From Onishia niordana (GTDB lineage Bacteria; Pseudomonadota; Gammaproteobacteria; Pseudomonadales; Halomonadaceae), in NCBI RefSeq assembly GCF_004798965.1, contig NZ_SDSD01000004.1, forward strand, positions 62,001 through 126,000: a stretch of 64,000 nt of DNA, read 5' to 3'. The position numbers and the translations under genes are program-made. Of the stretch, positions 35,178 through 43,586 are shown piece after piece; the stretch's first letter is position 1; the number at the start of each line of letters is the position of its first letter. The notes beneath the pieces were generated by a model. That model was not told where the DNA came from and made no database searches. It was given only the letters and a program-made list of their open reading frames with translations.

Positions 35178-35200
35178 GCTGGCGGGATTGTCCCGCCAGC
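35178..35200 (+). terminator. Intercistronic stem-loop / partial terminator
   Basis: GCTGGCGGGA (35178-35187) pairs with TCCCGCCAGC (35191-35200) across a three-base loop and is followed by TTGTTGTTC, a poor T-tract. It may stop some transcripts or stabilise the 3' end of the upstream mRNA. Confidence 0.55.
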
Positions 35201-35244
35201 TTGTTGTTCATCACGAGCGTTCTCAATGGAAGGAGTGCCAGGCC

Positions 35245-35643
35245 ATGTGTGCGATGAATATTTGCTTGCCTCGGTACAGGACCCTGTTCGTCGGTGTAGG
35301 CATGGTGATTGCCGCTGGATTAAGTCAGCCCGGTCATGCCGATTCACTGGTGGAAACACAGGGGTTTGATAACAACAAGCCTCTTGAGGTCGAGGAACTG
35401 CAAGAAGCGCGCGGTAGGGAAGGTATTAATCTAACTAACGTTCAGAGTATTCAAAACGTCGATACATCAGTCGAAACCACGCAGTTTAATGTCGGTGGGG
35501 ATGTTGTGAGTGGCAACGTGAATATTGAAGCAAATTCGATGAACAGTTTTAGTGGTGTTGGAGTTTTCAATATCACCACAGGTAATGCCAATGCTGTGAG
35601 CGGTGCTGTTGGCATAAGCGTCTACATAGCCAATCCCCAGTAA
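35245..35643 (+). CDS. Small secreted protein with EARG motif, second gene of fibre-like locus
   Basis: From the ATG at 35245 (AGGAG nine bases upstream) it has 132 residues; an earlier ATG at 35188 lies inside the intercistronic hairpin. The signal peptide ends about residue 32 (PGHA before DS). The mature part has the segment ELQEARGREGI (51-61), then an Asn/Val/Ser-rich stretch of alternating residues that suggests beta-strands, with NITTG and a C-terminus similar to the preceding glycine-rich protein. No known family is assigned. It may be a minor subunit or nucleator and could be processed by the C39 peptidase downstream; both are inferences. Confidence 0.65.
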   Translation: MCAMNICLPRYRTLFVGVGMVIAAGLSQPGHADSLVETQGFDNNKPLEVEELQEARGREGINLTNVQSIQNVDTSVETTQFNVGGDVVSGNVNIEANSMNSFSGVGVFNITTGNANAVSGAVGISVYIANPQ

Positions 35644-35688
35644 AGCTGATAGTACTATTAGCGATGGTGAAATAAGGGAGCGAGTATC

Positions 35689-36387
35689 ATGTCGATGTTA
35701 TTCCGGTCAGCGATAATAACAGCCACTTTGATACTGGGGGCTCAGGCTGCCGTGGCAGGACCTGTGACAATTGCTAACCCATTCGGGTCTTTCCAAGTGA
35801 AGGCTGAGAGTCTCAATGAGCTTCGCTGGGAAAATGTGGTACGCCAACAGTATGATTTCAGCTGCGGCTCCGCTGCCGTCGCGACACTGCTAACCTACCA
35901 TTATGAGCAACCCACTTCAGAAGTCGCCGTTTTCGAATCGATGATTCAGCGTGGTGATGCGGAAAAAATCCGTACCTATGGATTTTCCATGCTCGACATG
36001 AAGCAGTACTTGGATTCAAAGGGTCTTAACTCGGATGGGTTTCGTGTGAAGCTTGACGACTTCATCGGAATTGGACTGCCTGCAATAACCCTTATAAATA
36101 CAGGTGGTTATAAGCACTTCGTGGTAATCAAGGGAATGGATGATGGCAACGTTCTGGTTGGGGATCCTGCGGTAGGCACGGTGGTAGTACCCAAAGAGCA
36201 TTTTGAAACACTGTGGACAGGAAGCGTGCTAGGAGCACGTGAGGATATGTTGTTAGCTAAGCAGTATTTCAATAACGATCGTGATTGGCGAGTTAGACCA
36301 GAATCCCCCCTCCGACAAGGCATGCAACGCTCGACTATTGGTTCGGCTATATTATCATTGCCTGGCCGAAATGAGTTGGGCCGATAA
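35689..36387 (+). CDS. Sec-exported C39-family peptidase (FapD-like)
   Basis: A 232-residue protein with a signal peptide ending in AAVA (about residue 23). The C39 cysteine-protease core is complete: oxyanion Gln53, Cys59 in QQYDFSCGSAAVATLL, His143 in GGYKHFVVIKG and Asp159 in LVGDPAVG. Unlike C39 domains of bacteriocin exporters, it is not fused to an ABC transporter and would act in the periplasm, like FapD of the Pseudomonas functional amyloid system. AAGGGAG precedes the ATG. Neighbours are secreted proteins with RG or RGG motifs that are plausible substrates. Confidence 0.85.
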   Translation: MSMLFRSAIITATLILGAQAAVAGPVTIANPFGSFQVKAESLNELRWENVVRQQYDFSCGSAAVATLLTYHYEQPTSEVAVFESMIQRGDAEKIRTYGFSMLDMKQYLDSKGLNSDGFRVKLDDFIGIGLPAITLINTGGYKHFVVIKGMDDGNVLVGDPAVGTVVVPKEHFETLWTGSVLGAREDMLLAKQYFNNDRDWRVRPESPLRQGMQRSTIGSAILSLPGRNELGR

Positions 36388-36447
36388 GTGAATTAGCTGT
36401 ATCAGCTTCTATTTTTCCGCGGTTTATCACTACAGGAGTGGCAAACC

Positions 36448-37101
36448 ATGAAAGCTTTAAGGAGTACCCTAAGGAATGGCTATAGTAAGGTTCACGTAGC
36501 CAGTCTGTCCGCATTGATTCTGGCAAGCCTAGTATCCGTGCCTACTACAATAAAAGCTGAGAGCTTGATTCTTAGTGAAGCGGCCATGTCACCGCTTGAT
36601 GAAGATATCTATACTCACTCTCATGCCTCCATCATCCCGCTAGATGCAATGGATGAGTTACGAGGTGGCTTCTCTATTGGCGGTGTCGATGTGGACTTTG
36701 GCGCGACACTACAAACAAAGATTGATGGCATGGTAAGAATGCAGACACAGCTGGCTTTTAATAAGGCTGGTATTAATGTTGTTTCTGAAGACGTTTATGA
36801 CGCGTCACCTAATGTTACCAGTGTCAGCCCCAAAGGCACCTCTGTCACTAAAGTTGCTCCAAAGGCCTTCAACCTGGCTGGACTTTCCGACTTTACGGGT
36901 GTAGCTATTTCGGATGCGGGAAGCTTTACAGCGGCACTTCATAACATTACCCGTAAAGCCATCATTAGTGCGGTCGTAAGCAACGGTTCTGGGCAAAATA
37001 TTTCTCAGAGTATTGATGTCAGTGTATCACTTAAAAATGTCGAGGCATTGCAGTCTGCAAAGGCACAGGCGGCGATCATGAGGTCTATTGGCAATTTTTA
37101 G
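36448..37101 (+). CDS. Secreted protein with ELRGG motif, probable C39 peptidase substrate
   Basis: A 217-residue protein, AGGAG nine bases before the ATG, with a long Sec signal (about 37 residues, ending TIKA). Residues 65-75 read LDAMDELRGGF, with a Gly-Gly at 73-74 that recalls double-glycine leaders cut by C39 peptidases. The following part (FSIGGVDVDFG) and the rest are beta-prone and Ser/Val/Asn-rich. I do not know a named family. It is the last plus-strand gene of the locus, ahead of a bidirectional terminator. Confidence 0.65.
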   Translation: MKALRSTLRNGYSKVHVASLSALILASLVSVPTTIKAESLILSEAAMSPLDEDIYTHSHASIIPLDAMDELRGGFSIGGVDVDFGATLQTKIDGMVRMQTQLAFNKAGINVVSEDVYDASPNVTSVSPKGTSVTKVAPKAFNLAGLSDFTGVAISDAGSFTAALHNITRKAIISAVVSNGSGQNISQSIDVSVSLKNVEALQSAKAQAAIMRSIGNF

Positions 37102-37164
37102 ACATTAAGCCCCGTATTCGGATTTTGTCTATCGATGGTGGTTTTAATAACTGTCGGTATTAAT

Positions 37165-37196
37165 AAAGAGGCCCTCATTAACTGAAGGCCTCTTTT
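37165..37196. terminator. Bidirectional terminator between convergent genes
   Basis: AAAGAGGCC (37165-37173) pairs with GGCCTCTTT (37187-37195); T or A runs flank both sides. It separates the plus-strand secreted genes from the convergent porin gene. Confidence 0.85.
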
Positions 37197-37219
37197 GTTA
37201 TGCACTTATTTAAAAAGTC

Positions 37220-38296
37220 TTAAAAGACATTAAAACCGAAAGGCGTGCGAAGTGTCAGTGTTGTATCAGGCGCATCTTCGGTAATACCAAATTCCAGGTT
37301 TAAGTTTAGCGCGACATCGGGGTCTAGCTGATAAGACCAACCGAGTAGCATAGAGCCGATGTTCAGAGACTCACCTGTACGTGTAATTTTTACCCCAGTG
37401 TCAGGGTTGGTAAACTCGGTTTCAGTTTGACCGATGAAGTCATTTTTGTACCCTAGAGTAAATGATGATTTAGGGTTTATCGAGTAGGCCATACCGAAAC
37501 TGACGCGAACGGCATCACCTGGGTCCACTTCGCCAATGACAGAATCACCAATTCTCTCATTGACATCATCTTTCAAGTTGAAGAGATAACCAATGTTAGC
37601 AAAGTAAATGGCAGGATCTGAGGGGAAAAGGACAGTCAAGCTAGGTTCGATGGAATGAAAACCTGAGCCTGTTGCCAGTTCTTGTTCTATGCCATCATCG
37701 GTACGGTCGATCTCGAAGGGACTCTTCCCCGTCGTTGACTTGTAACGCAGGTTACCCACGTAGAAAGGGCCACCATCGAGGTTTCTGTTGAGCTGATAAT
37801 GAGCGGCGACTTCGATATCACCCAAGCCGTCACCTGAGCGAGAGTTTGTTTGATTAAAAGAGGGTTGAGCTTCTGCGATGGTGTTTGTGACCGTATCCTC
37901 GCGATACACATAGGGCACTTTGAGCTCTAGCTCCAGGCGGTTGGTAACGCCCAATCGTCCGGTCAACGAGGTCGTCCAAGTATCCCTGTCAACGTCTTCT
38001 GCGTTCAGAGCGCCTACTAGAAGCGTACTGAGTATTTCTACGCCGCGAAACGTTAGTCGATTGACACTTGAGTGAGAGTATTGAAACTCTGGCTCTAATA
38101 CCAGTCGACCTTTAGGGGTCAGAACCCCACCAATATCGGGTATTGCTTGAATTTCTGGTTGCATATCCTGCGCGGGAGGTGGCTGGCCTACAGCCTCCAT
38201 GCTTTCATCGTTGGATGTCTGCGCATAGGTGCTTCCCGTCGCCATCATTGTTAGCAGACCCGGTAGAACGATTGCGCTTTTGGCTATTTTTCTCAT
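37220..38296 (-). CDS. FapF-like outer-membrane beta-barrel protein
   Basis: A 358-residue protein with a signal peptide ending in STYA (about residue 25) and a C-terminal Phe (FGFNVF), the usual sign of an outer-membrane barrel. The segment GGVLTPKGRLVLEPEFQYS, then HSSVNRLTFRGVEI, resembles the transporter family that includes FapF, the amyloid export pore of Pseudomonas. A pattern of alternating polar and hydrophobic strands continues to the end. The region ahead of the barrel is short, without the long coiled coil of FapF. GGGGGAA precedes the ATG. It is a candidate export pore for the secreted proteins opposite. Confidence 0.72.
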   Translation of the reverse strand: MRKIAKSAIVLPGLLTMMATGSTYAQTSNDESMEAVGQPPPAQDMQPEIQAIPDIGGVLTPKGRLVLEPEFQYSHSSVNRLTFRGVEILSTLLVGALNAEDVDRDTWTTSLTGRLGVTNRLELELKVPYVYREDTVTNTIAEAQPSFNQTNSRSGDGLGDIEVAAHYQLNRNLDGGPFYVGNLRYKSTTGKSPFEIDRTDDGIEQELATGSGFHSIEPSLTVLFPSDPAIYFANIGYLFNLKDDVNERIGDSVIGEVDPGDAVRVSFGMAYSINPKSSFTLGYKNDFIGQTETEFTNPDTGVKITRTGESLNIGSMLLGWSYQLDPDVALNLNLEFGITEDAPDTTLTLRTPFGFNVF

Positions 38297-38463
38297 TGTC
38301 TTCCCCCTTACCCTTTGTTTTCCTTGAATACGACAACATGCTGAACACGTTCGCTATGCCGTGTCAGCTAACAAATACGGCCTATTCTCATATTTTCAGT
38401 TTGAATATTAGTAGATCCATAGCTCGCCTCAAGGGTTTTGTCGCTATAAAATATTTTTTGTAG

Positions 38464-39897
38464 TTAGCCAGTGGATACTTTTACCACACTGCCCTGATCA
38501 GGCAACGCATTTCTGGGAATATTTTCTTCGCTGCAATGACGAGAGATGTGATGTTTCTCCATCATCCGGTAGAGAGTGACCCGAGAAATGCCCAATTCTT
38601 TGGCCGCCTTTTGCACCTTGTGCTTATTCCTTACCAAAGCCGCATTAATGACTTCATGCTCGGCAATGTCCCTGGCCTTTTCCAGGGTAAGGGGTTCTCG
38701 CCAATCATGACTGCGTCGTTCCAGGCCCAGGTCTTCCGGTGAGATTAGACGATGCTCGCACATCACGGTAGCTCTTCTGACGCGATTGATGAGTTCTCTT
38801 ACATTACCGGGCCATTGATATTGCTGCATTACTACTCTGCTATCTTGGCTGAAGCCTCGAGCCCTAGCAGCCCCTTCACTGGAAAACTGTTCGAAAAAAT
38901 AATTTGCGATAAGCTCAATATCCTGGCTCCTTTCTCTTAAAGATGGCACTGAGATATGGAGTACATTTAGGCGATGGTAGAGGTCCTCTCTAAAACGCCC
39001 TTCTTCGATAGCTTTCTTTAAATCGACATGTGTGGCTGCTAGCACTCTAACATTGACGGATATTTCCGATGTATCACCTATACGCTGTATTTTATGATCT
39101 TCAAGAAATCTCAATAAGTTAACCTGCATTTCTAGCGGAAGATCGCCTATTTCATCCAAGAAAAGCGTTCCACTTTGCGTTGCTTCGATACGTCCGATTT
39201 TGCGTTTAACAGCACCTGTGAATGCGCCCTTTTCATGTCCAAAGAGTTCTGACTGAATGAGATGTGTTGGCAGTGCTCCGCAATTGACTGCATTGAATGG
39301 TCCATCGCATCGTGAAGATAGTTCGTGGATACTACGTGCTGTAAGTTCTTTTCCAGTTCCTGATTCACCATTAATAAAAACAGGCGCATCCACAGTAGCG
39401 ACTTTTTGTATGGTGCTAAATAAAGACTTCATGGAACTCGCATTGCCTAGCATTTGCTTCATGCTATCGTTTTTACCTATATTTTTTCTCTCTTGCACTT
39501 TGTTCTTATTTTTCAGCGCTGACATTGCGTTACAGGAAGTTAAGGAAACAATGATGTCATCAATGGAATCACCTTCTTGATGAAAGCAATGAAGGTTACG
39601 TAATATGAAATCATCTATTTCACTGCTTTTTTCTACTGAGTATTTATCCATTACCCAACCAACCCACTCTGTTTCAGGGTAGTTGGTGATTAACATCTCG
39701 ATGGAAGAAAGAACTTCTCTATCTGAGCTATAAATAGCTACTAGCCCTACTTTTGCTGCAGAAGCGTTATCCTTTTCCTTTAGGGGTAGTTTGTCGCAGG
39801 AAACCCCTATCCACCCTTTTTTTTCAAGGGTTTCAAGCATCCGCTTGATATGCGGATAGCAGTCATGGGGAAAAATGAAGAACTCAGGTGAGTTCAT
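38464..39897 (-). CDS. Sigma54-dependent transcriptional activator with degenerate N-terminal receiver
   Basis: A 477-residue enhancer-binding protein. The N-terminal 130 residues look like a receiver remnant without a clear phosphoacceptor Asp, as in FleQ or VpsR. The AAA+ domain has Walker A GESGTGKE (177-184), the sigma54 contact loop GAFTGA (224-229) and Walker [11 protein letters not shown] (about 244-253). A Fis-type helix-turn-helix lies near the C-terminus ([20 protein letters not shown]). It most likely drives the sigma54 promoter at 33744. FleQ and VpsR bind c-di-GMP; whether this one does is unknown. It lies 53 bases downstream of the CsgD-like gene on the same strand. Confidence 0.9.
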   Translation of the reverse strand: MNSPEFFIFPHDCYPHIKRMLETLEKKGWIGVSCDKLPLKEKDNASAAKVGLVAIYSSDREVLSSIEMLITNYPETEWVGWVMDKYSVEKSSEIDDFILRNLHCFHQEGDSIDDIIVSLTSCNAMSALKNKNKVQERKNIGKNDSMKQMLGNASSMKSLFSTIQKVATVDAPVFINGESGTGKELTARSIHELSSRCDGPFNAVNCGALPTHLIQSELFGHEKGAFTGAVKRKIGRIEATQSGTLFLDEIGDLPLEMQVNLLRFLEDHKIQRIGDTSEISVNVRVLAATHVDLKKAIEEGRFREDLYHRLNVLHISVPSLRERSQDIELIANYFFEQFSSEGAARARGFSQDSRVVMQQYQWPGNVRELINRVRRATVMCEHRLISPEDLGLERRSHDWREPLTLEKARDIAEHEVINAALVRNKHKVQKAAKELGISRVTLYRMMEKHHISRHCSEENIPRNALPDQGSVVKVSTG

Positions 39898-39950
39898 TCG
39901 CTACACCTTTATAGAAAGAGCAAGGAAGAGTTAGTTTTGCTACTCATTCT

Positions 39951-40625
39951 TCAAGACCCCGTGAGAATTTTTTTTAATGGCACCGGGGTCGTCGCAATAT
40001 TCTGTCGTGCCCAGTTCATCGCTTGGATACGGTTGTGAACCTTGATTTTTTTGAAAATATTATAGAGATGCGATTTTACCGTATGCTCGCTGACAAAGAG
40101 CTTGTCGGCGATGTCGGTATTGGATGCGCCAGAGCTCAGAAGGCTGATGATCTCCATTTCACGATGTGTTAACCCGCAAACAGGCCGATATGCATTGCGC
40201 TGCTGCTGTCGATAGAAGTTGATCAGGCGGGCCATCAGTGTTCGCGACATCCATAGGTCCCCTTCTATCAGCCGACTAATCCCCTTACATGTGAGCAATA
40301 GGCTGTCGTTACGATAGAACACGCCCTGTAGATGATAGGCAGCAAGCAGATCCGCTGCATTGTCCTCATCTTTAAGGTTCAAGGCTGCCAATGTAATGGT
40401 TTCATCTTCCAGTGATAGGTTGTGCCAGAGCTGAATGGCTTCTTCGGTTACGTGGTTCGTGTCCAGCAATACGATGTTTTTAGTATTGCCCTCGGGAATG
40501 GCCTGTGCATCGGGGGCCAGAGAGGTAACCGTTTCTTCCAACTGCTCATGAATATAGTTGATGAAGAGCTGTGACTGCGGGCTGCAGTCGGTTACGAGCA
40601 GTATTGAGGTGCCTGGGTGACTCAT
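39951..40625 (-). CDS. CsgD-like LuxR-family transcriptional regulator
   Basis: From the ATG at 40625 (GGAG eight bases upstream) it has 224 residues; the open frame reaches a TTG at 40667 without support. The N-terminal domain follows the CsgD pattern (ILLVTDCSPQ, NIVLLDTN, LQGVFYRND, GISRLIEGDLWMSRTLMARLI). The C-terminal LuxR helix-turn-helix reads LTHREMEIISLLSSGASNTD and KLFVSEHTVKSHLYNIFKKI. CsgD is the master regulator of curli and cellulose in enterics. No curli genes are visible here, so it probably controls the adjacent fibre-like locus. Confidence 0.85.
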   Translation of the reverse strand: MSHPGTSILLVTDCSPQSQLFINYIHEQLEETVTSLAPDAQAIPEGNTKNIVLLDTNHVTEEAIQLWHNLSLEDETITLAALNLKDEDNAADLLAAYHLQGVFYRNDSLLLTCKGISRLIEGDLWMSRTLMARLINFYRQQQRNAYRPVCGLTHREMEIISLLSSGASNTDIADKLFVSEHTVKSHLYNIFKKIKVHNRIQAMNWARQNIATTPVPLKKILTGS

Positions 40626-41024
40626 GACCTTATCTCCGATGAAGTTTTCGTCATGCGGCGCTATCAAGCCGTATCGGACGTATTCTTGGTAATCTCAGCT
40701 AAGCGTTGACCTTTCTGCTCACTTTGTAAAGTTCCGTTACATTCTTGAGTTTTAGGTTTCAGTGAAGGTGATCTGCAGAAGCCTTTTTTTCTAAATTAAT
40801 TTCTTTAATATCAATTACTTATAAGAACCCCTGCTTTTTGTCTGATAGCTCTAGATATCATTATTGAGTGAATTTTCAGCTCTCGCCACTTTTTGACGTC
40901 TAATTAGTTAATTCTTTTTAATGATTTTGCTCATGCTTTCTTTCAGCCGTGGCCGCTTCCCCGTGTGTCTCTGCCTCACGTTGAGGGGTAACATGGACTA
41001 GATTTTCTAGATGGAGTCGGATCA
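40626..41024. other. AT-rich divergent regulatory region between the CsgD-like gene and rdgB
   Basis: No gene is supported in these 399 bases. The stretch is clearly more AT-rich than its surroundings. TGTAA (40725-40729) and TTACA (40737-40741) form an inverted repeat about 100 bases upstream of the CsgD-like start and share the TTACA half-site with the palindrome at 33609. Promoters for both directions should be here, but none is convincing by eye. Confidence 0.45.
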
Positions 41025-41624
41025 ATGAGGACTACGCAACGTCTGGTGCTGGCCAGTGGGAATCGTGGCAAGCTGCAGGAGTTCCACCGCCTTCTGTCTC
41101 CCCTGGGGTATGCCGTTCATCCACAGAGTGAGTACGAGGTGCCTGAGGTAGAGGAAACCGGGCTCACTTTCGTTGAGAATGCACTGCTAAAGGCGCGTGA
41201 AGCATGTCGGATCAGTGGGCTGCCCGCCCTCGCCGATGATTCTGGCCTGGCGGTTGATGCATTGAATGGTGCGCCCGGCATCTATTCCGCCCGATATGCG
41301 GGTGAACCAAAGAGTGATGAGGCCAATAATCACAAGCTGATCGATGCCTTGACAGAAGTGCCTGTAGACCAGCGCACAGCACGCTATTGGTGCGTGCTGG
41401 TCTATCTGCGTCATGTTGAAGATCCCGTTCCCTTGATCGTTCAACGTAGTTGGGAAGGCGAGATTCTGACATCGGTTCGTGGAGAAGGAGGGTTTGGTTA
41501 TGATCCTCTCTTCTGGTTGCCAGAATTGGGATGCTCAGCTGCTGAGCTCGATGGCGATGAGAAAAATCGGTGTAGCCACCGCGGTCTCGCCATGCAGTCA
41601 CTGCTGGAGCAGCTGGCAACATGA
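41025..41624 (+). CDS. rdgB: dITP/XTP pyrophosphatase (RdgB/HAM1 family)
   Basis: Removes non-canonical purine nucleotides such as dITP and XTP. The 199 residues begin with LVLASGNRGKLQEFHRLL and contain ADDSGLAVDALNGAPGIYSARYAG and the C-terminal SHRGLAMQSL, all typical. The stop overlaps the hemW start by four bases. Confidence 0.96.
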   Translation: MRTTQRLVLASGNRGKLQEFHRLLSPLGYAVHPQSEYEVPEVEETGLTFVENALLKAREACRISGLPALADDSGLAVDALNGAPGIYSARYAGEPKSDEANNHKLIDALTEVPVDQRTARYWCVLVYLRHVEDPVPLIVQRSWEGEILTSVRGEGGFGYDPLFWLPELGCSAAELDGDEKNRCSHRGLAMQSLLEQLAT

Positions 41625-42787
41625 ATGTGCTCCCTCCCCTCGCGCTGTATGTCCACGTGCCCTGGTGTGTTCGCAAATGCCCGTATTGCGACTTCAATTC
41701 GCATGGCGTGGGCTATGGAGCCGAGCTTCCAGAAGCCGACTACCTGGCGGCGTTGTTGGCGGATCTTGACGCTGACTTGCCTCTGGCCGCGGGCCGAGAA
41801 CTGGTCAGCATTTTCATAGGGGGTGGGACGCCAAGCCTGATGTCGGCTGATTTCTATCGGCGTTTCATTGACGAGCTCCGTCTCAGGTTGCCGTTTGCAG
41901 AAGACATCGAGATCACCCTCGAGGCGAATCCCGGGACCGTCGAGCATGACCGCTTTGAGGGGTATCGAAACGCGGGTATCAATCGGCTGTCACTGGGCAT
42001 ACAGAGCTTCCAGTCATCCCAGCTGGCCGCATTAGGCCGCATCCATAGCGGCGGCGATGCCCAGCATGCCTTTGAACAGGCCCGCGCCGCGGGATTTGAT
42101 AATATCAACCTCGATCTCATGCATGGCCTGCCAGGGCAAGATCCTCTGTTAGCTCAGGATGATCTGCATCAGGCGCTATCCTTGGGTCCCGAGCATTTAT
42201 CCTGGTATCAGCTGACGCTTGAGCCTAATACCGAATTTCATTCCCATCCTCCTACGCTTCCCGAGGAAGAAACGCTCTGGAACATCCAGGATGAGGGGCA
42301 TGCAAAGCTTGAGGCAGCCGGTTATGTTCGCTATGAAATTTCGGCCTATAGCCGCCCAGGATGCGAAGCCCGCCATAATCTCAACTACTGGACCTTCGGC
42401 GATTACTTGGGCATTGGTGCCGGCGCTCACGGCAAGCTCAGTCGTCCCGGAGCACAGGGACTTGAAATCGAGCGCCGCTGGAAGAGCCGACAGCCCGAGG
42501 CTTACCTGCGTCGATTGAATGATCCACGTGGCTTCGTGGCCGGCCACCAGCGTATCCCCGAAGAGGATCTAGTGCTCGAGTTCGCGATGAATGCCCTTCG
42601 TCTGATTGATGGGGTGCCGATCGACACCTGGACACGCCATACTGGCCGTCCACTGCCCATGCTTCAGCAGCAACTGGCCGAAGCGCGAAAAAAAGGATTA
42701 CTTGTGGAAGATCCCGCGCATTTGAGAGCCTCTCCACAGGGCTTGTTGTTTCTTAATGATCTCTTGGCTATGGTCGGAGACGATTAA
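41621..42787 (+). CDS. hemW: Radical SAM haem chaperone HemW
   Basis: Binds haem and transfers it to target proteins; formerly annotated as coproporphyrinogen oxidase-like. The 388 residues show the radical SAM triad in CVRKCPYCDFNSHG, IFIGGGTPSLMS and RLSLGIQSFQSSQL. It is coupled to rdgB by a four-base overlap, as in many gammaproteobacteria. Confidence 0.95.
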   Translation: MNVLPPLALYVHVPWCVRKCPYCDFNSHGVGYGAELPEADYLAALLADLDADLPLAAGRELVSIFIGGGTPSLMSADFYRRFIDELRLRLPFAEDIEITLEANPGTVEHDRFEGYRNAGINRLSLGIQSFQSSQLAALGRIHSGGDAQHAFEQARAAGFDNINLDLMHGLPGQDPLLAQDDLHQALSLGPEHLSWYQLTLEPNTEFHSHPPTLPEEETLWNIQDEGHAKLEAAGYVRYEISAYSRPGCEARHNLNYWTFGDYLGIGAGAHGKLSRPGAQGLEIERRWKSRQPEAYLRRLNDPRGFVAGHQRIPEEDLVLEFAMNALRLIDGVPIDTWTRHTGRPLPMLQQQLAEARKKGLLVEDPAHLRASPQGLLFLNDLLAMVGDD

Positions 42788-42828
42788 TTCTGAATGATGA
42801 GGTCGCGACCCAAAGGAGTATGAACCGC

Positions 42829-43500
42829 ATGAGAAAATCTTTTCGCTTCGCTGTACCGCTAGCGGCTGCGCTGTTGGTGACGGGCTGTACCACCACTAAT
42901 CCCAATACCGGTGAAACTCAGAGCAATCGGACAGGCACGGGCGCCGCCATTGGCGCCGCCGTGGGCGCCTTGGCCGGCATGGCAAGTGGCGATGGTGGCT
43001 CCAGCAGCCGTGACCGGGCACTGATTGGTGCGGCGGCCGGCGCTGCCGCTGGTGGCGGTATCGGGGCCTACATGGATCGTCAGGAGGCCGAGCTGCGCGA
43101 GAGCATGCAGGGGACCGGGATCGGTGTCGATCGCCAGGGCGATAACATCATCCTCAACATGCCGAGCAGCGTGACCTTCGCCTTTGACTCCAGTGACTTG
43201 ACCACCGCTGCACAGACGGCACTGAATGATGTCTCCAATGTACTCCAGCAGTACCCGGAGACTCGCGTAAATATCGCCGGCCATACCGACAGCACAGGGG
43301 CGGCCGATTACAACCAGCAACTCTCCGAGCGCCGCGCTTCTGCAGTGGGTAACTATCTGGCACAAACCGGTGTTCCGGGCACTCGCCTGTCGATGACCGG
43401 CTATGGTGAAAACCAGCCTGTGGCCAGTAACGACACCGAGCAGGGCCGGGCCCAGAACCGTCGGGTCGAAATCACCCTGACCCCGATGCAACAGCAATAA
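42829..43500 (+). CDS. OmpA-family lipoprotein with glycine zipper (YiaD-like)
   Basis: A lipoprotein with an OmpA C-terminal peptidoglycan-binding domain. From the ATG at 42829 it has 223 residues with a lipobox LVTGC (Cys20). An ATG at 42820 is one base from the AGGAG and is less suitable. Next come glycine-zipper repeats (about 37-80, GAAIGAAVGALAGMASG), then the OmpA domain (about 110-220) with NIAGHTDSTGAADYNQQLS. Probably in the outer membrane, anchoring it to murein. Confidence 0.9.
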   Translation: MRKSFRFAVPLAAALLVTGCTTTNPNTGETQSNRTGTGAAIGAAVGALAGMASGDGGSSSRDRALIGAAAGAAAGGGIGAYMDRQEAELRESMQGTGIGVDRQGDNIILNMPSSVTFAFDSSDLTTAAQTALNDVSNVLQQYPETRVNIAGHTDSTGAADYNQQLSERRASAVGNYLAQTGVPGTRLSMTGYGENQPVASNDTEQGRAQNRRVEITLTPMQQQ

Positions 43501-43536
43501 CGCCCATCTGACGCCTGCTCTGGTAGGCGTCACACT

Positions 43537-43573
43537 GACCCGCGCGCTTGCCATTAAGCTCGCGGGTCTTTTT
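43537..43573 (+). terminator. Terminator after the OmpA-type lipoprotein gene
   Basis: GACCCGCG (43537-43544) pairs with CGCGGGTC (43561-43568), followed by TTTTT (43569-43573). It ends just before the rlmJ start. Confidence 0.75.
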
Positions 43574-43586
43574 CATGGATCCCACT

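Noticed and set aside
38350..38370. Minus-strand sigma54 promoter before the FapF-like gene
   Set aside because: The best sequence has GA for GG, and the -12 element is out of step by one base.
40940..40956. Minus-strand sigma54 promoter before the CsgD-like gene
   Set aside because: GG-N10-GC spacing is present, but the -24 element otherwise matches poorly.
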